Positions 55,210 through 64,000 of a stretch of DNA of 64,000 nt are shown piece by piece. Numbering within the stretch: the first letter of the stretch is position 1; the number at the start of each line of letters is the position of its first letter. The DNA is from Phoronis australis (lineage: Eukaryota; Phoronida; Phoronidae). A model generated the notes under the pieces. The model ran no database searches and was not told the origin of the DNA. It saw only the letters and a list, made by a program, of their open reading frames with translations. The stretch is from the NCBI GenBank assembly GCA_002633005.1, contig NMRA01000346.1, positions 425,449 to 489,448 of the forward strand, written 5' to 3'. Made by a program: the position numbers and the translations under genes.

Positions 55210-55699
55210 AATTTCAGATAATTAAGAGAGATCTCATATCTTGCTAGTATGGAGAATGTGGCATTTAATCTTCGGTCCTAACAAAATGACAATTATGTGT
55301 ATGGGAAATGTTTACTGCGCATTTTTACGCATGCGCGCATATGTATTCTTTCTTGCGGCGAATTTGAAAATTTATTGCGACGAAAGAGTTTACGTGTCGT
55401 CTGTGTTTAAGAAATAGTGAATCTGGCGATTTTTTCTAGAAATTATATAACTCTTCGAAATTAATAATTCCCACGTTAGCAACCCCAAGCATCGAGTGAG
55501 CACCCTTACCACTCAACGCAAAAACTCGCGTCATTGTATCTAAGTCTCTTATCGGCTAGATCTGCTGCCTTAGCTGCTGACCGCTTTCCTCCTGTTGCAA
55601 ATTTGCCTTTTGGCGCTCCGGATCTTCTTCATCCCTGCTGTTTATGAAAGTCATTACATAAGGCAACCTTATCCAATTTGTGCTCTTCTATGCACCCCT

Positions 55700-56077
55700 G
55701 AATCCATTGGCAAACAACATTTGGACTCTTGTTGAATACAGATCTATGTTGCAGAAACTCTTTGGTACCCCTAGCCATCTCCTCAGGTAAGCGCGAATGT
55801 ACCTCTCATTCCTGACTGCTGTCGATGGTGGCACATCGTAAATCAATTAGCTGTCACAATATTCAAAGAAATACCGGTGTTGGTATATCCAAATCTTGTA
55901 TTTGCCTGGCAGGACACACTTGTCTACCAATGCCATCCATTCCTCCACGTAGCCTCTATTTGCTGACACTTTGACTATGTCCTTCAGCGTACTGTCATAG
56001 CACTTTCCTTCGCTCTTTATTGATAAAATCCCACCAGCAATCACAAAGTTGAACACCTTGCCATTCGTCACCATCAT
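55700..56077 (-). pseudogene. reverse-transcriptase retroelement remnant
   Basis: Two frame-shifted blocks lie in RT order. 56077-55847 has GKVFNFVIAGGILSI, GKCYDSTLKD, then VDKCVLPGKYKIWIYQH. 55846-55746 has LIYDVPPSTAV, then YLRRWLGVPKSFCN, followed by LYS. The order GKhh-F.hhG..I.SI, GK.hD..LKD, hDK..LPG+hKhWhYQH, hhYDhP.ST, YLR+WLGhP+S is that of RT-like proteins repeated in many marine invertebrate genomes (from memory). Multiple stops and frameshifts show it is dead. The frame just upstream (56074-56307) may be part of it but has no motif I recognise. Confidence 0.65.
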
Positions 56078-56307
56078 TTACTCCTATTTAATTTTTTTCC
56101 ATAATTCTGAGACATCATGTACAGCTGGAAGGCGTTCCTTACTTTGCACGCACGAAGCTCGCGAAAAAACAAGTCTTCACGAATGAAGGCCTGATGTTGC
56201 CGTATAGGGCTAGAGCCTTGGTAGCACTGCATGAGTAACGGCAGCCAGTGAAATGGTTGGTAGGCGCGGATACAATGTCCATTGAGGGCTGAATTGTGAA
56301 ATGGCAT

Positions 56308-57551
56308 TTCTGTTGATCAAAGCATTTTCAGCCATCCGTGACCCTAGTCGCGAATATTTGTTTTTTGAAATCATAACTTCGTATTTGTCTTATTACATTC
56401 CGGACTCGGCTAATCCTATTTCATAGGGGGAAGTACATGTAAGACAATTATTTTCTCCGCAAGGATCATAATCTCTTTGTCAGTTAAGCTGCATTTAGTT
56501 ACACAGCCCAATTGGAACAGATGTGTTTGAATAAGAGCAGATTTCACAAAGAAGTGCTTTCGCTGACCTTCCTTGTCAATTTCAACAGGCCTAATTTGTG
56601 TGAACGACACCCGTGATTTACAACCATCAACAAAATTCTATAAAGTTCCGAAGATATGTAGTAGTGTTATAGACTGTATGATGATACATGGCTCTGTGGC
56701 CTTTGGTGAACATCCGATAAGAAATATACGAGTTGCCAACACTGAGAACGCTTCTCTACATGCGTGTGTGACAGTCGAGAACGGGATATAGCCTAATTCA
56801 AGAAAGTACGGTCGATGTGTGTGAGGACACTTAATGATGATGCACGCCATGAACTTTGGTCGAAATTCTGTAATAAATGTGGGAGGAGTTGCACACAGAA
56901 GAAAATTTCCCTAAAATCATGCTTGAAAATTAGGAACGGGACATATTTCAAATAAAAGCGGTTGAAAGGCAAAACGTCGACGATATACCCTACGGCATGT
57001 CGTAATTACAGCTAATGAATCGTAAGTTGACATCTGAGGAGAAATGTCGGAAGAGATGTACACAAAGGAACGTTTCCCTACAAGTAATCTGAAAATCACA
57101 ATGGGGGCATAATTCAAGAAGCTACGGGGTTAACTGTAGCCTTGTCTACATGGGACACTTAAGAAACGTTTAAATAGATTAAAAAATTTTCAAGATTTCT
57201 TTCAAATGTATTCCATGACTTTATGACGTCCTGCACAAGCTCAGAGATGAAAAAGGCGAACGTATGTAGGCGAAATAAAGGTGATTTATTATGAAAACAT
57301 AGCGGTACTGAAAGTAGAACATGAAATAATAAGTGCTACGTAAAATTATAAGCTCTGGAAAGATGGGCAATAAAAAGCTCGGCACTCACGTACGAGGATA
57401 TACATAAAAATTGGTGGCAGAAGGTTGGCAAAAATTAAGAGAGATTGAACTCGAACGCAAGGTCCCGCTGAAAGAAAGTTTTGACAATAAACACATGATT
57501 GCTGAGAACAAAGGTTAACCCTAAAGACACGTGACAATAAGCCTATAGAAA
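56308..57551. other. intergenic, no gene recognised
   Basis: No exon or RNA seen. A loose repetition of ATTTCAAATAAA/GAAAATTTCCCT-type words occurs between 56860 and 57110, too diverged to define a unit. Confidence 0.4.
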
Positions 57552-57710
57552 CCAGCCTCCCGTTCAGTAACGCTAGGATCTCGCTAAAAAGCAAGACTTC
57601 GCGAGATTACGTGAGATATTGCCGTGCATTTTAAATGAGAACACGTGACTTTGGCTAGGTTTTAGCTAGGTCCTAGGGTAGGTCCTAGCGTCTACTGAAC
57701 GTACGCCAGG
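57552..57710. mobile_element. ~160-bp MITE, copy 3
   Basis: Same family as 43601-43761 and 55052-55209, in the same orientation. Begins CCAGCCTCCCGTTCAGTAAC and ends TCTACTGAACGTACGCCAGG. Confidence 0.85.
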
Positions 57711-59762
57711 TCTCTTAAACAGGAGTCCCGACCTCAAAACACTCCAATGAATCACAAAGTTGATTACAATTACTCTGGTTGTTTGCTGATGAGTCGTAAC
57801 AGACCTGAATAGAGTATTGTATTTGTGTCCATTTAGTAACTATTTAAAGGGTGTGCAAAAGTTGGATAGTTCTTAATACATTGATTACATTATTTAGAAA
57901 TGAGCTCAGTTCCAATCACTGCCAGTCGTGATTCTAACGACTCATTCACAAGCATAGACAACATCTGGGGCACCGGACAGGGCTGCAGTGATCAACGGTC
58001 TTAATTTAAGAAGACTGGCAGGGACAGGGTAGCCTGCTAACTACATTAAAGTTCAACCCTGCCGTGTGTGTGGTGAGGTTCAGCGGGCGCAGCGGTCCTA
58101 AATATTTCAGTTGCTCTGTGAAATGATGGTACCTTGACATTGATTTGACAAATGTATCCGTCGTGGTTGATTACTCATCAATATTCCCACTCCATATTTT
58201 TAAAATTGCAATAACTTTCTGACTCATGTTTCCGTGCTCGTCAGACATGCGGGCAATTTCGCATGCGCATGAAATCCAAACAAAGTATTTTAGTACCCGC
58301 ACGTTGTTGTACTGGTAAAGGTACACCATTCAGTGTATCTAATAGCCGTAGTATCATTCATTTTTGCATGAAAAAGTGTAAGTATTAAAAAGGGTTGAAA
58401 AATTAGATCTTCTCGTAATAGTGAACCTTCGAAGTAGTAAACCTTCGGAATGGCGAACCGAATGGTGAGTAGTGGGTTGTTACCAGTGCCAACGTCACGT
58501 AAGCAAATTAAGTAACAAGCAAAAATATAACTAGATAAAAAAATTCGTGAAGTTATTCTCCGAATAAATAGTTCCGTCACGGCATTCGCATCTCTGGTAT
58601 TACTTATTCCGTTTCGTCTCAAAACAAAAACATAGAGCTGAGAGTCATCCTTGTGTATATAAATTTCCCTTCCCCTGATTAAGCTGCGTCAACTGAGAGC
58701 CTGAATGAAAACTCCACAGCGTCGACATTTGCACACTCAACGGTCCACCGTTCAAGAAATTTGAACCACCCCCTTCGTAATGCTGGCTACGGGCCTGGAT
58801 TTGCTCTTGGAAATTTCTAGAATCTCTAGGTTGCTTTGACCCCAGAACTAAAGTAGTAAACAGCATCTAAAAATAGATTTTGACATTAAAATACATGTCA
58901 ACATGTTTGACCCAAGTTTGACCCCATGATTTCAAAGTACATATGTACAAATTTCGGGAAACCTCAAATGGATCTATTCGTACAACTTTCTTAATCAGTG
59001 TTTATCCTGACACTGAGAAACATATCATTGCAAAACTGAACAAACATTTTAGGCTGTCAAAGTCACATTTCTTTCCAATTTTTAAAATTCAAAACCTAAT
59101 GACGTGAGCTTTTCACGAACTATTCAAATATGCAATTTACAAACTTTCAGAATAGAAAATTAAAAGTACTATTGTCGCCACCAACGTGCTTATGATGTTC
59201 TCATTGTCTAGAGAACGATAGCATCAGCAGCCGAGGTGATTTAATTAACAGATTATGTGGGGTACAAACCATTGAGTCAAGCTGTCCAATCTCGACCGGT
59301 TATGGTGTCAACGTAGGATTCTTTAATGGAAATGAAGCGTCCTAGCGCGTCGTGTGCACAAAAATCGTATAGAAGTATACACAAAGGATTATTGAACCAG
59401 ACCGAAATAAAAAAGGGGGCGTAAGTAACAGTCAACATTTTCACATAAATATATTTAGCGAGTGAAAGATAATTAATAAATCTTTTGTTTCTGGTACAAT
59501 CATACACCATCAAGAATTGAAAAAGACTTTCTAATGGTATGATTCGTACGCATTTCGGTTGAAAACGCCGAAGTTTCAGGTCCGTAATTTCCATAGCAAA
59601 CCTACAATGAAAGAAACGAATGCAAACAAATTGCACGCATGCGCGGCGCAAACTCAGCAGCACCAGAGCGAAGTTAGCATTCAAGGGATAGAGTTCTGTG
59701 CTTACGGTATACTAAACAAGAGACCCGGTACCCTCAGAACACGCTCAGACTGTGATACCAAG
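57711..59762. other. upstream region of squalene-epoxidase-like gene
   Basis: No gene was recognised. A 135-codon minus frame at 59277-59684 has no motif and overlaps the presumed promoter/5' UTR of the downstream gene. The 5' UTR and promoter must lie in the last few hundred bases, but no TATA box is obvious. Confidence 0.4.
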
Positions 59763-59852
59763 ATGACGTTTGTGACAATTATGCTCGCCGGTGGCCTGAT
59801 TGGAGCTGTGGTTTTTTACTTTATGCTGTATTTCAAAGCCACCTCGGAAAAG
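59763..59852 (+). CDS. SQLE: SQLE-like exon 1
   Basis: 30 codons from ATG (MTFVTIMLAGG) encoding the N-terminal membrane anchor. Donor GAAAAG|GTAGGT. Start context ACCAAGATGA. Confidence 0.7.
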
Positions 59853-61981
59853 GTAGGTTTATGTTTTGAAGTGTTGACATGTACTGCTCGTTTAACTCTT
59901 TCTCTGCCTTTTTCACTTTTTGTGTTCGACTGCACTGATTTTCTCGGGCTTCACATAAGCACGTCATGGAGTTTGTAAAATCACGCAGTCGACTTAGCCG
60001 CCCTGTTTTCTTTGGTCCGCGCATTTCTCAACTCTACCCAGTTTTTTATTTTTATAGTGGAGGCATCAGATGGCTGTGAGTTGTATTCCTCTCTGGGTTT
60101 CGTTGGCTCATTACAAATCCACCCTGCCCGAGTCTTGGATGTTTACAGACACCAAAATTCTACAAATCTAATCGTCTGTGTATCTCAACAATAGAGTCGC
60201 CAATTAGAGTAACATCGTCACCAAATGGTATTAAAATTATTTTCAATGGGAGCTTGAACATATGCTAGTTAATTCTTAGCAATTTGATGAATTTATCCTT
60301 ATTTTAAGAAAATTAAACTAAAGTAAGAAACTTGAATACCTTACGATAAACGTCACGGCGTCGCGTAGTTTTGAAGATTATCGAGAACAAAGCAACAAAA
60401 ATTAGCGATTGCAGTCTGAGCACGATTCCAAATGTAAGGAAGACGATCTCTCGATAAAAGTACCGATTTTAACAATGTTCGTATTTTCTGGCAGCAAAAT
60501 TAACGGCAACTGATGACTCATACATTAACATAACATCCATCATTCTCTATGTTTAGTTTGAGATCAAGATATAAATCATTCTTTAGTAAAGTGTTGAAAA
60601 CTGAACTTAGTTTGGCGATTAAAATATACGCACACAAGTTTTTCCGGAAATCACAGACACGATTTTTTGGCATTTTCAACGAAGCTTTTTAAAATGCCGA
60701 TAGTTGGGTGAAAGGACCTTTTTCTTATCAATGTACCTTTCAAAACGCATTTTACCAAAAACGCGTGGTCACCTGATCGCGGGCAGGTTGTTGATGGCAT
60801 GAATAGATTTTTATCGATTACCAGTTTAGGAAAATATACCTTTTAAGGGTTGAACGTTGCTTCGTAAATATTTCAAGGTGAAGACAACATTTTAATTAGG
60901 TGAACACGTACCCGCAAGATATCATGCAGGTTTTGAAGTATTCCAAAGTAGAACCTCAACTAAAGTTCAGATGAAAAATAATAATTTAAGATTACATGCA
61001 GAATGAGCCAGGTGGCTCCTCAACGTCGAGAAGTTTGCTTCATAGTAAGAGGAGCCAGGCCAGGCGGCTCTTCAAAGCCGGGAACTTGGCTTATATAATA
61101 AGTCCATTTGTCATGAGTTAAAATTTGTGCATCTGCTTATTCACCTGGAAGAATGATTACATCCATTGGCTAATCAACTTAAAAATTTGCCAACATTTAC
61201 CATGTCAAAGCGCAAATACTGAGAGAATGAAGAAAATTCACTTGGTAAAGCCATTTTTCTTGTCTCGTGTGTTGTTGACATGAGTTAAACTGCAAACTTC
61301 GAATTTTTGAAGATGGTGAGAGTTTTCAATGGTGTAGCTTTGAAAGTTTACTTTTGTAAAGTGATTAAGGGCGCGTGTTCTGTGACAGTGCCCGTGGCAT
61401 GTTCATGACAATATATCCGTCGTTTTTGCAATGTCCATTGTAGTACCCATGAACAACGTCTCTATTGGTTTATGTTCAAATATGTTATAACATAACTTTA
61501 ATTTATTTTAAAAGCACAGCCCAGTCAAGGTAGATAGGATCTTATTGGAGATTAGAGCAATTATAGAACAAAAGAGAGCTGGCCCTCCACGCATAAATGC
61601 CAGAATAGAGTTAATCACTCGTGTAAGATATTGGCTACAGGGGTAAACTTCCCAACTTGTTGTCGGCCTATAGAATCGAACAAGTTGGGAGCAAGGGGAA
61701 AACGCCGTAATGTGATGATAATGAATAGTGACTTGGCGACGAAAAAAATTCTTTTAATTTACAGACGCCATTACCTCGTGCATCAAGAGACCCAAGCATG
61801 GATGATGCTGACGTAGTTATCGTTGGCGGAGGGATACTGGGATCTGCCTTCGCTACTGTCTTGGCGCGCAATGGACGTCGAGTTGCCGTTATTGAGAAAA
61901 ATATGGGCGAAGTCGAAAGCATCGCGGGAGAAGCTCTCATGCCAGGTGGAGTCAGGGCTTTAAACAAACTTGGTCTCGGAG
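59763..61981 (+). CDS. SQLE: squalene monooxygenase-like, first two coding exons
   Basis: Two exons (59763-59852, 61765-61981) join in phase 0 to give 102 residues plus one base. Residues ~3-24 are a membrane anchor (TIMLAGGLIGAVVFYFMLYF). Residues 45-62 carry the FAD-binding Rossmann motif DVVIVGGGILGSAFATVL. Then come VAVIEKNMGEVESI and GEALMPGGVRALNKLGLG, matching the VIERDLKEPDRIVGE-LQPGG-LGLG order of squalene epoxidase. That ER enzyme makes 2,3-oxidosqualene in sterol synthesis using FAD, O2 and NADPH. The usual L-Q-P-G-G is L-M-P-G-G here. The full protein should be ~450-570 aa. No later exon was recognised before 64000, so the gene is partial here. Another FAD monooxygenase is less likely. 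Confidence 0.75.
61005..61102 (+). repeat. two ~48-bp tandem copies
   Basis: GAGCCAGGTGGCTCCTCAAC is followed about 47 bp later by GAGCCAGGCCAGGCGGCTCT. The flanks (GAGAAGTTTGCTT and GGGAACTTGGCTT) also correspond. Lies in the SQLE-like intron 1. Confidence 0.6.
61765..61981 (+). CDS. SQLE: SQLE-like exon 2
   Basis: Acceptor TTAATTTACAG|ACGCCA, donor GGAG|GTAAGA. 72 codons, TPLPRASRDPSMDDADVVIV onward through the FAD fold to NKLGLG. An internal ATG at 61798 begins MDDADVV and could serve as an alternative start lacking the anchor. Confidence 0.8.
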
Positions 61982-63926
61982 GTAAGAGTGAGCAAGATGC
62001 CCCTGTATCAACTCCGAAGTTTTGCGGCCTCACTACGACACGTTTGTGGCAAACGGCTCTCCTATGGATTTTGTGCCGCCCGACACCTAAGGACTTTAAG
62101 CCAGTGCATATGCTTGTGTGGCCCACTAACAAAGTCCTCCAACTTATACACCGTTCGCATGTCGTCCGATCAGACGGCAAGTCGGATGACTAACAAATCA
62201 CGAACGCTCGTTACCGTCTGATCCCTTTTCTTATCATTTGAATCCATTTCAGACGGCACATAACTTTTCTTTACATTAAAATTTACTCCTGTTTAGTCCG
62301 GCGTGTTGCAGACGACCCCGGTTGCAGAGGCCTGTCATCAACATTTCTTTTCTTAATGAACGCCAGACTCATTCTTTTTTTCCGATGCCACGTCAATTTT
62401 CTACCACGCCCAATGAATATATTTGATACAGAAACGCGTCGACAGTTGTCATGAAATAAAAAAGCCACCGTTTTGGCTAGTATTAATCGTATTTCTTTAT
62501 TGAAAGGGTGATTTTACCATTTTCACGAAGGATTCAATTTCAGAAGCCAAACACTTAACTTTGCCAGTTTCAATTTATTTCATCCAATATTTTATTGCCC
62601 TGAGTACATCGCTAAGGTGACAATTGCTCTGTAACACACAATAAGAGCTTACTAATAGACGTCAAGGGAGAAAGTGACCCTAACATTGTTCAACTACACC
62701 TGTACCACAACCAGTGACCGGCTAAAAGCCTAAAGCCTAAATTCCAATCTTGATATGTAGTTAACCTCTGCCTCCCCTGGTGACGTGATTGACGAGAAAT
62801 ATCAGCATTTGCACTTTAGTTAAGGGGTCATTAACCCATGCTTAAATTGCTCCTAGGTCAAACTCAGAGAGGTCATTGCAGGACGCCAAAGGAAATGCCC
62901 GTTCCTTGTTGCTTATACTTAGCTCACAAAACTTCATGTCACACCGTGACACTAACGTTAATCGGAACCCGCATGCCCTTTATTTGTCGTCGTATTGTTT
63001 TGCTTATAGGGCACATGATTAGTTGATCATGAACAGCGTAACAATAGAAAAATCATATCATACGGGTTTTCTCAAAAGACTTTTAAATGCCAAAATGGAT
63101 AACACACCTTGCTAGTTAACTCAGTAAATCTCAAACACGGACGTAAATACTGTCAATTGCGTTAGACGTTATTTTAGGTTGCACGAGGTCGACTGAATTG
63201 ACCGCCTAGGCTGACAAAGCTAGGCTCCTTGGGTTTTCACTTTAGATATCATGTGAAGCCTGTCCAACAAAATAGCGGAACTTGATCTCAGAGTAGTTTT
63301 TAGCATGGAAACGTAACCAATTTTCTTGGGTGTCGCAGTGCTCTATTCCTGTCCCTATTGCTCAGAAATGGCCATCTGAAAGGTTTGCACTAGTGGCTGT
63401 GGTCTGGGAAGCCGTTAGAATGGCACTCACAATTGTACCAGATCAACATTTCTTAGTGGTAACCACCTAGAAATGTAATACTAACATCTACATTTATTTA
63501 GCCTAGTGGCCACTGTAAGACAATTTCAGAAACTGGGTATATCAGCCATAGGTGTAAAATCGAATGTCTATTCTCGTTGGTTGATGGGCGTTTTTCATGG
63601 CAACAAGACTTTTAAGGGTTTTGGGTTGAAATAATATCACCATGCTCATACGTTCTTGAATAATTGTCGAGTGGTGTTGTAACTCAAGTCACAGGCAGTG
63701 CGCACTAGGCCTGTATGAGCCATTTTCGATTCCGCAACTTTTGGGTCTATCAACCCCAATAAACTCTGACGGGTTTTATTGAGTCAAAGAAAAATAATCT
63801 TACCAAAGTAATACTGTGAGAGTGATTTGCTGAAAAAAGAGGCCTAATTTGATTTTCGTTTTTATCGAGTTAAACAAGGCGAAATACGCCGCCCACTCAA
63901 CAACTTGTGACATTAACAACTAGTTG
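61982..63926. other. intron or 3' flank of SQLE-like gene, no exon recognised
   Basis: Presumed intron 2 of the SQLE-like gene. I looked for later SQLE motifs (for example the GD-N-RHPLTGGG block) and saw none. Confidence 0.4.
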
Positions 63927-63985
63927 TAAAGCATCAGACCGCGACTACTGAGGTCTTGGATTCGAATCCGTCTTGAGGCCGATCA
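63927..63985 (+). repeat. tRNA-like box B, partial SINE head
   Basis: TAAAGCATCAGACC, an anticodon-arm-like region, and GGATTCGAATCC (63958-63969, box B/T arm) are followed by GTCTTGAGGCC. The 5' acceptor and box A are poor, so it is probably a tRNA-derived SINE fragment rather than a functional tRNA. It runs close to the end of the window. Confidence 0.5.
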
Positions 63986-64000
63986 TATACACAACATTAT

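Noticed and set aside
59277-59684. 135-codon minus-strand frame
   Set aside because: No recognisable motif, low-complexity hydrophobic composition, and it overlaps the presumed 5' region of the SQLE-like gene.
61982-62193. Continuation of the SQLE-like frame past GLGG
   Set aside because: Homology to squalene epoxidase stops exactly at the GGAG|GTAAGA donor; the rest is intron read-through.

Overview
This is a 64 kb stretch of AT-rich eukaryotic nuclear DNA with GT-AG introns, interspersed repeats and several assembly gaps. It looks like a marine invertebrate. An invertebrate deuterostome (hemichordate, cephalochordate or echinoderm) is a reasonable guess. The clues are a squalene-epoxidase-like gene, which arthropods and nematodes lack, a canonical animal PACSIN gene, dense short inverted-repeat transposons, and allele-like duplications typical of assemblies from very heterozygous outbred animals. 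The species cannot be fixed from the sequence alone.

Layout. 0.1-0.4 kb: decayed LINE ORF1-like fragment. 1.4-4.6 kb, minus strand: three-exon secretory JmjC-domain oxygenase with a full HxD...K...H active site. 4.6-20.5 kb: no convincing gene, but three inverted-repeat elements, one a ~2 kb hAT-like element carrying a tandem array of three-part 435-bp units. 20.6-38.95 kb, plus strand: complete nine-exon PACSIN/syndapin gene (F-BAR, NPF motifs, SH3), with minisatellites and a 408-bp N gap in its introns. 39-45 kb: intergenic, with three short MITE-like elements. 45.4-52.8 kb, minus strand: multi-exon coiled-coil gene I could not assign to a family, lying in a badly assembled region where single-N joins separate near-identical direct copies. 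53-57.7 kb: local duplications, a reverse-transcriptase remnant and two more MITE copies. 59.8-62.0 kb, plus strand: first two coding exons of a squalene-monooxygenase-like gene whose remaining exons are not seen here. The last 70 bp hold a tRNA-like box B, probably a SINE head.

The four genes look like independent eukaryotic transcription units: secretory-pathway oxygenase, endocytic membrane-bending adaptor, coiled-coil protein and ER sterol enzyme. I see no operon or joint pathway. The items most worth a second look are the hAT-like element with its nested repeat array, the unassigned coiled-coil gene with its partial second copy, the extra NPF/poly-Asp cassette exon of PACSIN, and the single-N duplications, which should be treated as assembly artefacts until shown otherwise.
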